Shown: positions 33,462-42,058 of the stretch, one piece after another
How the letters are laid out: the number at the start of each line of letters is the position of its first letter
Numbering within the stretch: position 1 is the stretch's first letter
Assembly: GCF_003985155.1 (NCBI RefSeq)
Contig: NZ_ML133699.1
Span: forward strand, 83,256 to 147,255
Length of the DNA stretch: 64,000 nt
Source of the DNA: Rhizobium vallis
GTDB taxonomy: Bacteria; Pseudomonadota; Alphaproteobacteria; Rhizobiales; Rhizobiaceae
Direction of reading: 5' to 3'
The notes under the pieces: generated by a model
Told to the model about the DNA's origin: nothing
What the model saw: only the letters and a program-made list of their open reading frames with translations
Database searches by the model: none
Made by a program: the position numbers and the translations under genes

Positions 33462-34889
33462 TTATCGTGTGCCAATGCGCATACCGATCATGCGAGGGAT
33501 ATCAGCGATGCCGCGGGCGATCAGCGGTTGCCTCAAGCCCGCATCCTGAGCATCCTCACAGGTAACGATGGCGTTCCGGATCAGGGCTCCGCCCACGAAA
33601 CGGAAGGGCTCAGGTGGGAAGCGCAGGCGGTCGCGTTTACAGAAGGGCGAAGTCGACCATCGATCCGCTGTCCGCAAGATGATAGATGCTAGGCATTCGC
33701 CAGCGATCACTGTTGCGTTGACACCATGGCCGGAATAGCCAGAGCCATAATGGATACGCGAACCCGAGATCGTCCCGAAATAGGGCAGGCGATCCGAGGT
33801 GACCTCGATCGGAAAGCCCCATCGTGCGGCTATGCCAGCTTTCGCTATTGACGGGAAGAAGCGCTGAAGGCCGATTGCGGCTCGGTCAGCACTCCGCTGA
33901 TCGCTGCGCAGGTCGCTTGCACTGTGCTTTCCGCCGATGGCGATCGGCCCGGATCCAGAGCCCATCAGGATCCGACCATCCCGAGTCCTTCGGAAGTAGT
34001 GAGTGAACATCCTCAAGTCGGCAATGCCCCGGGCGACGCGATAATTCAGACGTTCGAGTTCGAGCTCGTTCGCGTTCGACATCACTGGGAAGCTCGAGAA
34101 GAGCGTTGTCGCCTTGTAGACCGATGGCACCGACATCGTCCCCGTATAGGTCGCCAGAACGACGTCCCGAGCGGTTACGCCCCCACGAGCGGTGTTCACC
34201 TGGCAGGGCTCGCCCTTACTGACACGCAGGACTGGCGTATCCTCGTAGACTTGAACCCCGGCAGAAATCACTTCTTCTCGCAGAAAATGAGCCAGCCTTG
34301 CCGGATGGACGGTCGCCCCCTCCTCAAAAAGCAATCCTTCTTCAAACCTAGGCGAGTTGCAGAGTTCCGAGAGGTTGGATTTGGACAGCCGCCTGACGCT
34401 CGACGGGAAACCGAGTGTTTCAGCCACTTTCATGAAGTCGTTTAGTTTGCTGCGTTGGGCTGCTGATGTGGCAACGCGGAGGTAGCCCTCTTCGGTCCAC
34501 CAGACATCATGCGTCTCGGCGAAATGTCGGAGCTTTCGTTGCGCAAGCGTACCAAGCTCGGCTGCCTCCAGCGATTTCTGCGCTCCGTACATGGGAAGCA
34601 ATGTCGGAAGCGCCCCCCAATAGCCGTGCACATTGCCGCCGTTGCGGGCACTTGCGCCGTCGCCGCACCGATAGGCATCGACGATGGCAATGCGGAGCGA
34701 GGGCTCACGTTTCTTGAGGGTGAGGGCGGTCCACATGCCTGTGAAACCGCCACCGACGATAAGGACGTCGACCTCAATGTTCCCACTCAACGGAGGCAGG
34801 TTTTTGATCGTGAAAGAAGACCTTACGTCTTGCTGCCACCATGAGAGTTCACTGGGAATATTCGCCGGGACAGCCGAGACGAGTTCCAC
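33462..34889 (-). CDS. FAD-dependent amine/amino acid oxidoreductase (DAO family, PuuB-like)
   Basis: A 475-residue flavoprotein. VDVLIVGGGFTGMWTALTL (about residues 40-58) is the FAD-binding GxGxxG motif, and ARNGGNVHGYWG follows as in PuuB/OrdL-type oxidoreductases. A C-terminal GSGYSGHGVN closes the FAD site. Family members oxidise secondary or primary amines such as gamma-glutamylputrescine, sarcosine or D-amino acids, forming imines. It starts with GTG overlapping the end region of the GMC gene and ends 20 bases before the Rid gene. It is cytoplasmic. The substrate may be an amine exposed by the upstream oxidation steps. Confidence 0.85.
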   Translation of the reverse strand: MELVSAVPANIPSELSWWQQDVRSSFTIKNLPPLSGNIEVDVLIVGGGFTGMWTALTLKKREPSLRIAIVDAYRCGDGASARNGGNVHGYWGALPTLLPMYGAQKSLEAAELGTLAQRKLRHFAETHDVWWTEEGYLRVATSAAQRSKLNDFMKVAETLGFPSSVRRLSKSNLSELCNSPRFEEGLLFEEGATVHPARLAHFLREEVISAGVQVYEDTPVLRVSKGEPCQVNTARGGVTARDVVLATYTGTMSVPSVYKATTLFSSFPVMSNANELELERLNYRVARGIADLRMFTHYFRRTRDGRILMGSGSGPIAIGGKHSASDLRSDQRSADRAAIGLQRFFPSIAKAGIAARWGFPIEVTSDRLPYFGTISGSRIHYGSGYSGHGVNATVIAGECLASIILRTADRWSTSPFCKRDRLRFPPEPFRFVGGALIRNAIVTCEDAQDAGLRQPLIARGIADIPRMIGMRIGTR

Positions 34890-34890
34890 A

Positions 34891-36503
34891 TTACTCTCCC
34901 GCCATCCGGTATTCGATGGAGACCTTGTTGCCCTTGATGAAATCGGACGCGCGCTCGCCTACCATGATCGCCGGAGCGTTGAGGTTTCCCGAGGGGACGC
35001 GCGGCAGGATCGAAGTATCCGCGACGCGGAGACCGTCGATGCCTCGAACTCGCAATTGCGGATCGACAACCGCCATGCTGTCTGTCCCCATCTTGCAGGC
35101 TCCAGACGGATGCAAGGCGCCTTGGCCCGTTTCCCTGACGAACTGCATGCGCTCCTGCTTCGTCTTCAGCACGCCGCCGGGACGATATGGGTGCGAGACG
35201 TACTTCGACAGGGACTGCTGCTGCAGGATTTCCTGTCCGATTCTTACGCCCTCAGCGAGTACCTCGACATCATACCTTCCGCCAGATAGTTCGGATTGAC
35301 GACCGGGAACACGTTCGGATCCGAGCTGCGAAGCTTGACGAATCCGCGCGATCTTGGCCGCGACTGGTAGACGTTGGTGGTGCAACCATTGCCGCTCGGC
35401 GTCGAATCCGAACCTTCCTCGACACCTGCGCCAGGCAGGAAGTGATACTGCAGGGTGGGCAGCTTGTCGTCTTCTGCACCGTACCAGCAAAGCCCGCCTT
35501 CGCAGACGTTGGAGGTGACGGGTCCGTTGCGGAAGAGTGCATATTGTAAGCCCGCCCAGGCCTGCCACCGGAGCTTCTTGTATTTGTCGTAGCTATGGGC
35601 GCCAGTCAGTTCGTAGATCAGGAACATGTCGAAATGGTCCTGGAGATTCTGGCCGACCCCGGGGAGGTCGTGCTTCACGTCAACGCCGATCTCACGAAGG
35701 TGATCCGCTGGACCGATGCCTGACAGGAGCAGTAGATGAGGCGAGCCGATCGCTCCCGAGCACACAACAACTTCCTGACTTGCCATCGCCTTGACGACGT
35801 TGCCGTTCTGAACGTACTCGACGCCGACGGCACGGTTGTTTTCGATGAGAATGCGGAGGGCTTTGGTCTTCGTCTGAACCGTTAGGTTCTTCCGCTTCCG
35901 TGCAGGCTTCAGGTAGGCCTTCGCGGCACTGCAACGCAGCCCTTCCTTCATCGTAACCTGATAGAAGCCGACACCAGCCTGGTTGCCGGAATTGAAGTCG
36001 GGGTTGAAATTGATCCCCAGCTCCTGCGCGGCACGCACCCACGCCTTCGTCAGATAGTGGGTGTGGCGCTGATCGGAAACCGAAAGCGGCCCTTCCGTAC
36101 CGTGCGCTTCTCCAGCGAAGCGCTCGTTCGACTCTGCCTTCTTGAAGTAGGGTAATACGTCCTTGTAAGCCCAGCCGTCGCACCCATCAGCGGCCCAGCG
36201 GTCGTAGTCTTGCGGGATGCCTCGCATGTAGACCATCGCATTGACGGAGCTACCTCCACCAAGGACACGACCTTGGACAAACTCCGGAGTGATGCCGCCC
36301 TGATAAGCCTGTGGCTCCAGGCGATAACGCGTCAGCATGTCGCTTTGGGACGTCTTGTAGTACGTCACGGGCAAGTGGATGTAGGGGCTCCAGTCGCGGT
36401 CGCCCTGTTCAAGCAGGAGTACCTTTGAGTCCGGGTTCTCACTCAGTCTCGAGGCTATCGTGCAACCCGCCGAGCCACCGCCCACTACGATATAATCATA
36501 CAT
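34891..36503 (-). pseudogene. Frameshifted GMC-family oxidoreductase (choline dehydrogenase-like)
   Basis: Two minus-strand frames make one GMC flavoenzyme. The first (36,503 to about 35,283) has VVGGGSAGCTIASRLSE, GRVLGGGSSVNAMVYMRG and GAIGSPHLLLLSGIGP. Near 35,283, after NPNYLAEG, the frame runs to a stop at 35,244. The right continuation (YDVEVLAEGVRIGQEI) is in another frame and goes on to GALHPSGACKMG and NAPAIMVGERASD, which includes the active-site His region. A single missing base explains it. The whole would be about 536 residues, the normal length. All other parts look well preserved, so this is either a very recent inactivation, a sequencing error, or recoding. It would oxidise an alcohol to an aldehyde. 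Confidence 0.8.
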
Positions 36504-36528
36504 CAATTTCTCGCCTTCTTTCTTGGGC

Positions 36529-37608
36529 TCAGCTTGCGAGGACAACCACGGATGCGGGATCCCACTTGAGAGAAACTGGGCTGCCGACGCCGAAGCGGAT
36601 ACCAGCTGCCGCGCGAGGCTCCTGACACTTCAACAGCGTACCCTCGGCGTGTCTAACCTTGTAGACAACCCGGCTGCCGATAAACATCACGTCCTCGACC
36701 TTGCCGACGGCCTCGTTGGAGCTTTCCGAAGTACCCGTCGCCGCCGAGATGTTGATCGCTTCCGGACGGATGGATACGTGCACAGCCGAACCGGACCGCA
36801 GGCCCCGAGTACCCACTGTCGCCGCGCCGACGGGAAGTGACAGAACGGCGCCGCTGCCGTCCGCATCCTGAACGCGCCCATCAAGAAGGTTGGTCTCGCC
36901 GAAGAACTTGGCGCAGAAGAGCGTCTTGGGAGCACCGTACATCTCATCGGGGGTGCCGATCTGTTCGATAGTCCCCTTGTTCATTAGAACGACGCGGTCG
37001 GACAAAATCATGGCCTCGTCCTGGTCGTGCGTAACATAGATGAAGGTGGTGCCTGTCTCGGTATGAATGCGCTTGAGTTCCTCAAGCATGTGATGGCGGA
37101 TCTTGAGGTCGAGCGCCGCCAGTGGCTCATCAAGCAGCAGCACCGAGGGACGGTTCACGAGCGCACGTGCCAGGGCGACGCGCTGCGCCTGACCACCGCT
37201 GATTTCACCGATCCAACGGTTCGAGAAGTCCTGAAGCTGCACCAGGTTCAGCATTGCGTTGACCTGCTCGGTGACCGCTGACTTCGCGATACCCTTCAAG
37301 CGGAGCCCGAAGGCTACGTTGTCGAAGACGTCCAGGTGAGGGAAGAGAGCATAGCGCTGGAAAACCATGTTGACGGGCCGCTTTTCCGGCGGGACAGCGG
37401 TCATGTTCCTTCCGCCGATGGTGACCTCTCCCGAGCTCGCGCTCTCAAAGCCAGCCGCAATACGCATGAGCGTCGACTTCCCACAGCCGCTTGGTCCCAG
37501 GAGGGTAAGGATTTCGCCCTTCCGAACGTTGAGGCTGATGTTGTCCAGGGCAGTGAAGATGCCCCACTTCTTGGTGATGTTGGTGAGTTCGACGATATTC
37601 TGAGACAT
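36529..37608 (-). CDS. Polyamine-type ABC transporter ATPase (PotA-like)
   Basis: A 359-residue ATPase of the spermidine/putrescine importer family. Walker A is GPSGCGKST, the Q-loop VFQRYALFPHL, Walker B LLLDEPLAALD, the H-loop VTHDQ, and a C-terminal TOBE domain (about residue 275 onward) covers the regulatory part. The signature reads ISGGQAQR; most relatives have LSGGQ. It starts 13 bases after the permease stop on the same strand, within the sigma-54 operon. The substrate is a cationic or amine compound, judged from the family. Confidence 0.88.
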   Translation of the reverse strand: MSQNIVELTNITKKWGIFTALDNISLNVRKGEILTLLGPSGCGKSTLMRIAAGFESASSGEVTIGGRNMTAVPPEKRPVNMVFQRYALFPHLDVFDNVAFGLRLKGIAKSAVTEQVNAMLNLVQLQDFSNRWIGEISGGQAQRVALARALVNRPSVLLLDEPLAALDLKIRHHMLEELKRIHTETGTTFIYVTHDQDEAMILSDRVVLMNKGTIEQIGTPDEMYGAPKTLFCAKFFGETNLLDGRVQDADGSGAVLSLPVGAATVGTRGLRSGSAVHVSIRPEAINISAATGTSESSNEAVGKVEDVMFIGSRVVYKVRHAEGTLLKCQEPRAAAGIRFGVGSPVSLKWDPASVVVLAS

Positions 37609-37621
37609 TGATGTTCCCCTG

Positions 37622-38416
37622 TTAGATGGCGTCGCGCAGGGCGACAGCTCTTTTTCTCTGGAGCCAAAGGGTCAGCCCGCCTACGCCCAGCACGACGATC
37701 GATAGTGCAAGTGCAAGGACGCTGGCCGCGTTAATCGAAGGATCGACTGTCCGGCGCATCATCGACCAGATGTAAAGCGGGAGCGTAGTGTCATTTCCGC
37801 TGACGAAGACGGTGATGATGAACTCGTCGAAGGACAGCGCGAAGGTGAGAATTGCGGCGCCAACGATCGTTGGTGCAAGGATCGGGATCGTGACCAGCCG
37901 GAAGGTCTGGATTTGGGATGCCCCGAGGTCGCGGGCTGCCTCTTCGAGCGAATGATCGAAGTAATTGATCCGCGACCGCATCGTTTCGACGAAAAACGGC
38001 AACGTGAAGAGAACATGGGCGATCGTGACGGTGACGAGCGAGCGCGGCAGGTTGATCGCAGCGAAGAGGGTGACCAGCGCAATCCCAAGGAAGAGGCCGG
38101 GCAGGCCGATTGGCGCGAAGTTCAACAATTCGAAAGCCTGCTTGTACTTGCCTTTCAGACGAATGAGGGCCAGCGCGGCGAGCGTGCCAAGTATTGTGGT
38201 AGCGATCGCGGTGTAGAAGCCGACTTTTAGGCTGTTCCAGAGCGAAGCTACGAAGTCCGGCTTGTCGAATAGCTGTGCGTACCAACGCAGGCTCAAGCCT
38301 TCGATCGGAAAGGTCAAGGCTGGCGTGCTGTGGAAGCTGAAGAGCACGATGATCGCGATCGGAGCGAACAGGAAAACCAGGTACAGTGAGAGGTAAGCTC
38401 TAAGCATGGCGATCAC
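37622..38416 (-). CDS. Polyamine-type ABC transporter permease (PotC-like)
   Basis: A 264-residue inner-membrane protein with six hydrophobic helices. FHSTPALTFPIEGLSLRWY is a hallmark near the start and the EAA loop reads EEAARDLGASQIQTFRLVTI, followed by the FALSFDEFIITVFVSG segment typical of PotC/YdcV. It overlaps the PotB-like stop by four bases, so the two permeases are coupled and form the heterodimeric channel. Confidence 0.88.
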   Translation of the reverse strand: MIAMLRAYLSLYLVFLFAPIAIIVLFSFHSTPALTFPIEGLSLRWYAQLFDKPDFVASLWNSLKVGFYTAIATTILGTLAALALIRLKGKYKQAFELLNFAPIGLPGLFLGIALVTLFAAINLPRSLVTVTIAHVLFTLPFFVETMRSRINYFDHSLEEAARDLGASQIQTFRLVTIPILAPTIVGAAILTFALSFDEFIITVFVSGNDTTLPLYIWSMMRRTVDPSINAASVLALALSIVVLGVGGLTLWLQRKRAVALRDAI

Positions 38417-39330
38417 CCGTGGTAGCGCCGACCGGGCGCAAGTTTTGCGAACTTCAAGGCCTGCGTGAAGACGACGTAGACAACCACAAAGGTTGCGAGC
38501 AGAACGAATGCCATCGCAGAACCCAAAGGCCAGTTTCCGGCGCTTCTGAACTGGTTCGCGATAAGCAGGCCGCTCGTGACGCCCTCACGCCCACCGAGAA
38601 GCTGCGGAGTGATGTAGTCGCCAGCGGCAAGGATGAAGGTGAACATGAAAGATCCCACGATGCCCTTGTAGGACATCGGCAGGATGACTTTGTAGAGCAC
38701 GCCGAGGCCGCTCGCTCCGAGATCACGCGCTGCTTCCAGGTACTCCTGCTTTACGTCGCGAAGGGACGAAACGAGGATCAGGAGTGCGAATGGGAGCATG
38801 ATGTGAATGAGCGTGAGGATCGAAGCAAAAGGGCTGAAGAGGATTACCTGCAGCGGTTCCCTGATGATGCCGCTGCCCATCAAAAAGGAGTTGATCACGC
38901 CGTTAGTCCCAAGGATCGTTCTCCACGCGTAGACGCGGACCAGGTAACTGGAGAACCAGGAGAGCAGCACCAAATAGAGTACGACGTTGCTCCTGGTTTT
39001 GTATACGAGGTAGTATGCAACGGGAAAGCTTAGAACGACTGAGAACGTCGCGGTGAAGAAACCGTTCTTCATTCCCACCCAAGTTGCCTGCCAAAAGCCT
39101 TGGGCAGCGAAGATTTTTGCGTAGTTCTCGATGTTCCAGACGTGTTCGATAACGAACGAGCGCGCGGTAAAGAAGCTGGTCACGAACAACAGCGCGACCG
39201 GGATCAAGAAGAAGAGGAGCAAAAACATCAGAGGCGCAACTGCGAGCCCCGTTCCCTTCGGTATCGATGGCAAACGCATTCCCGTTCTTTCATCGTTGGT
39301 CTTATCGACATAGTCAGCAGCGGCGGCCAT
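38413..39330 (-). CDS. Polyamine-type ABC transporter permease (PotB-like)
   Basis: A 305-residue inner-membrane protein with six helices; about 30 residues precede the first one (APLMFLLLFFLIPVALLFV). YLVRVYAWRTILG and the EAA loop (EAARDLGASGLGVLYKVILP) are typical of PotB/YdcU. The start is uncertain because the ribosome site at 39,330 is weak; an internal ATG near residue 18 is an alternative. It lies 100 bases downstream of the binding-protein stop. Confidence 0.86.
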   Translation of the reverse strand: MAAAADYVDKTNDERTGMRLPSIPKGTGLAVAPLMFLLLFFLIPVALLFVTSFFTARSFVIEHVWNIENYAKIFAAQGFWQATWVGMKNGFFTATFSVVLSFPVAYYLVYKTRSNVVLYLVLLSWFSSYLVRVYAWRTILGTNGVINSFLMGSGIIREPLQVILFSPFASILTLIHIMLPFALLILVSSLRDVKQEYLEAARDLGASGLGVLYKVILPMSYKGIVGSFMFTFILAAGDYITPQLLGGREGVTSGLLIANQFRSAGNWPLGSAMAFVLLATFVVVYVVFTQALKFAKLAPGRRYHG

Positions 39331-39430
39331 GGGCGTAGTCCTGTAACTGTATCATTGGCAGGTTGGCAGTGGATGCAACCACAAGCGAGCTATCAGCGGA
39401 CGCGATGACGATCGCGCCCGCCGGGAGGCA

Positions 39431-40606
39431 TTAAAATCCTGCGCGGAAGTCAGACCAGACCTGCAGCCAGTCGTCGTAGGTGGCATACTTGTCCGAGGTT
39501 CTCGGGGGCTGACCGTAGATTTTCATAGCTGCGAAGGCGCTGTCGAAATTGTCATAGTCGAACAGAGCGCGGGTTTGCTGGTCCATCAAAGCCGGCGCCT
39601 TCTTAGACACTGAGCTTGCAACGGCGGTCCTGCTGATCGAAGCTTGAATCTCAGGGCTGAGTGCCTCGTTGATAAACGCGTGCGCGGATTCGATATTCTC
39701 GGCAGTCTTCGGAATGAACCAAGCGTCGGCCCACACCGCTGCGCCTTCCTTGGGCATAATCGCCTGTGTCTTGACACCCTGCTTGATGGTTTCAAGCGGC
39801 ACCGCCGCCCAGACGCAGAAGCAAGCAGCAATTTCGCCGGATGCAAATAGCGAAATAATGTCTCCGTTCGATGAGGCAAAGACCTTGCACTGGTCGCGAT
39901 AAGGTTTGAGCTTTTCGAAGCAATCGGCAAGCTCGTCCTTGGTCAGATTGGGGAACTTGTCCTTGTAGCCAGTGACTTTCGCGATTTGCGGCCAAGTGGT
40001 AAGCGGATTGTCTACGAACGCCAGCTTGCCTTCAAACTCCGGCTGCAGAAGATCCTCATAGCTGCTGACATGCACGCTTACGAGATCTGGTCGAACGATG
40101 ATCGTATCGACGCCCCACACCCATGGCATAGCCCATTGCTTACCATCCCAGAACCACATATTGCCCTGGAAGAACGGCGGATAAATGTCGTCCTTATTGT
40201 AGTTCGGGATCTTGGAGACATCGAGTTCTGTGAGGACCTTCAACTCGTTGTAGATTGCGTTGTAGCCGTTGGAGTATTCGGCCAGGTCGAGCCGAACCGC
40301 ATTATTTCCAACCACCTTGGCGGTTACATCGTCCTGGTTGCTCATGATTGCGGCGCGCATGGTCAGATTGTTTTGTTTACGCCAGTCTGCAGTCTCGCCT
40401 TCGAGCGTATAGCCTTCCCAGGCCATCACCTCGAGGTTGCCGCCTACGGCCGCGTGGGCTTGTGGGGTCCAAGCGCCAAGCGTAGCGCCCGCTGCGATCG
40501 CCGCGGTGCCGAACATGAAGTGGCGGCGGTCCAAGCTGATGTCGCGTAGAATGTCCGCAGTGCGTGCTGCCGGAATATTCGAGAGGTCTTTAGAATCTGA
40601 ACTCAT
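39431..40606 (-). CDS. Polyamine-type ABC transporter binding protein
   Basis: A 391-residue PotD-like periplasmic binding protein. The N terminus has DRRHFMFGTAAIAAGATLGA ending AHA, an apparent twin-arginine (Tat) signal with a long leader (about 50 residues). Mature landmarks include NLEVMAWEGY and the tryptophan-rich WFWDGKQWAMPWVWGVDTI, whose aromatic residues often form the cage around an ammonium group in this family. Export in a folded state is therefore likely. GGGAG lies eight bases before the ATG. It follows the monooxygenase gene on the same strand, behind a strong hairpin. Confidence 0.88.
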   Translation of the reverse strand: MSSDSKDLSNIPAARTADILRDISLDRRHFMFGTAAIAAGATLGAWTPQAHAAVGGNLEVMAWEGYTLEGETADWRKQNNLTMRAAIMSNQDDVTAKVVGNNAVRLDLAEYSNGYNAIYNELKVLTELDVSKIPNYNKDDIYPPFFQGNMWFWDGKQWAMPWVWGVDTIIVRPDLVSVHVSSYEDLLQPEFEGKLAFVDNPLTTWPQIAKVTGYKDKFPNLTKDELADCFEKLKPYRDQCKVFASSNGDIISLFASGEIAACFCVWAAVPLETIKQGVKTQAIMPKEGAAVWADAWFIPKTAENIESAHAFINEALSPEIQASISRTAVASSVSKKAPALMDQQTRALFDYDNFDSAFAAMKIYGQPPRTSDKYATYDDWLQVWSDFRAGF

Positions 40607-40672
40607 TGCAATGCTCCCAGTGGTTTTGTGTTGGTCTATTATTCCCGTTTTTGACGATTTTTATTGCTTTTG

Positions 40673-40697
40673 GTCACGCGGGACGCTCCCGCGTGAC
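40673..40697. promoter_or_regulatory. Hairpin between monooxygenase and binding-protein genes
   Basis: A perfect 11-bp stem (GTCACGCGGGA with TCCCGCGTGAC) around CGC, 20 bases after the monooxygenase stop and with no T-run on the minus strand. It could partly stop transcription or protect the two separate halves of the operon message. Confidence 0.6.
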
Positions 40698-40715
40698 AAT
40701 ATCAGATGCGCTTGA

Positions 40716-41822
40716 TTATTCGGCTGCCTGAAGGGTGGAGACGTGCTGGCGCAGCTTGGGCATGACCTCGGTCGCCAGAAGCTCCATCGAACGCTTGTGC
40801 AGAGCAGGGCGGTCCCAGTCCTTCTGCGTCATCATGAGGGAGCCGAAAGGACCACCGACCTCGTCAACGAATGTCACGAGCTTGTCGAGGACCGTCTTCG
40901 GCGAGCCGGACATCACCATCCAGTCGAGGCAATTCTTGACCGTGATGTCGCTGTCGAGGGTGTTCATGGATGGCTTCAGAACGCCGAGCAGCTTGAATGC
41001 CTTCATGTCTTCGACGATGTACTCGTAGTACCAGTTGTACGACGAGGTCTCGTCCGCCAGGTATTCAGCCGATTCCTGATCCGAGTCCGTGACAAGGATC
41101 GAGCGCGCGATACGCCACTTGTTGCGATCCGGACGGCGGCCAGCCTTCTCGCAACCGACAGCATACTGTTCCCAGTGCGTCTTGACGTTGGCCAGCGGCG
41201 TGAAGTTCGCTGAAACAATGCTCCAGCCATTTTCACCAGCCTGGCGAGCGCTGCTCGAAGATGGGCTCATGACGGAAATGGCGAGTTCCGGGAATGGCTG
41301 CTGATAGGGCTTCAGCATCGGGCCGAACCCGAGGCTCGGTATAAGGGTCTTTTCGACCACTACGTCCCAGTACTTGCCCTTGATGTTGTAGGGCGGGCTG
41401 CTGGACCAGATCTCATGCATGATGCGGATGGACTCGGTCGTCATCTCAGCACGATTCTTGTCGCTCGTTCCGAACAGTTCCATGTCCGTTACGAGACCGC
41501 CCGGGCCAACACCCATGATGAAGCGGCCTTCAGAAAGATGATCGAACTGTGCGATCTGGCCAGCGAGGCGGGCAGGATGATGCTGAGGGAGATTGAGAAC
41601 GCCCGTGGCAAACTTGATCTGCTTCGTGGCATGGATCAGCGAGCCGAAGAACTGGAGCGGATCCGCGATCGGTTCGCACGAGCAGGTGATATGCTCGCCG
41701 ACCCAGACTTCAGCAAAATTCAGACGATCGGCGAGAATAACGGCTTCGCGATCCTGCTTCAACAGCTCCGTGAAATTGCGCCGCTGATCATGAAGCGGCA
41801 TCATGAAAAGACCGAGGTCCAT
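40716..41822 (-). CDS. LLM-class (luciferase-like) flavin-dependent monooxygenase
   Basis: A 368-residue bacterial-luciferase-like enzyme. MDLGLFMMPLHD opens the barrel, FAEVWVGEHI and KFATGVLNLPQHHPARLAGQ carry the typical active-site region, and LSEGRFIMGVGPG binds FMN phosphate. It would use FMNH2 and oxygen to hydroxylate or cleave its substrate, with FMNH2 from the flavin reductase at 28,843. It is the first gene after a near-perfect sigma-54 promoter and precedes the polyamine-type transporter. Its length and opening resemble the limonene-monooxygenase-like group rather than the longer NtaA/EmoA group. The substrate is unknown, probably the imported amine. Confidence 0.88.
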   Translation of the reverse strand: MDLGLFMMPLHDQRRNFTELLKQDREAVILADRLNFAEVWVGEHITCSCEPIADPLQFFGSLIHATKQIKFATGVLNLPQHHPARLAGQIAQFDHLSEGRFIMGVGPGGLVTDMELFGTSDKNRAEMTTESIRIMHEIWSSSPPYNIKGKYWDVVVEKTLIPSLGFGPMLKPYQQPFPELAISVMSPSSSSARQAGENGWSIVSANFTPLANVKTHWEQYAVGCEKAGRRPDRNKWRIARSILVTDSDQESAEYLADETSSYNWYYEYIVEDMKAFKLLGVLKPSMNTLDSDITVKNCLDWMVMSGSPKTVLDKLVTFVDEVGGPFGSLMMTQKDWDRPALHKRSMELLATEVMPKLRQHVSTLQAAE

Positions 41823-41874
41823 GAGAGTCTCCTCTGTTGTAGAGATCGGCCTGTCCGATCCTCACAAACGACGG

Positions 41875-41890
41875 TGCAAGGGGTGTGCCA
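41875..41890 (-). promoter_or_regulatory. Sigma-54 promoter of the monooxygenase/transporter operon
   Basis: The minus strand reads TGGCACACCCCTTGCA, a full sigma-54 match with correct GG-GC spacing. It lies 53 bases before the ATG at 41,822, with TCTCA/TGAGA palindromes about 70 bases further upstream, the same layout as at 30,850. Confidence 0.9.
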
Positions 41891-41937
41891 GTTTATAAAA
41901 TAATGTAGAAGCAGATACTTAACGTATTTTCGCAATG

Positions 41938-42021
41938 AATCTCAGTAGGGCTGGCTAGTCTCAACTTTGAGAATCTTCGGGTCCATCAATCTCAAGAGAT
42001 TTGAGACTCGCGATTGAGACG
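41938..42021. promoter_or_regulatory. Upstream activator sites of the monooxygenase promoter
   Basis: AGTCTCA-ACTT-TGAGAAT (41,957-41,974) is nearly the same palindrome as at 30,936-30,953 and lies about 67 bases from the promoter's -24 element. More half-sites follow: AATCTCA (41,938 and 41,988), TGAGACT (42,002) and TGAGACG (42,015). The cluster reaches to the terminator of the neighbouring gene. Confidence 0.7.
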
Positions 42022-42050
42022 AAAAAAAAGGCCGGACAAAATGTCCGGCC
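42022..42050 (-). terminator. Rho-independent terminator of the DadA-like gene
   Basis: On the minus strand a perfect 9-bp stem (42,050-42,042 with 42,038-42,030, GGCCGGACA-type arms, 3-base loop) is followed by eight T residues. It lies eight bases after the stop at 42,059. Confidence 0.92.
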
Positions 42051-42058
42051 CCGGTAGC

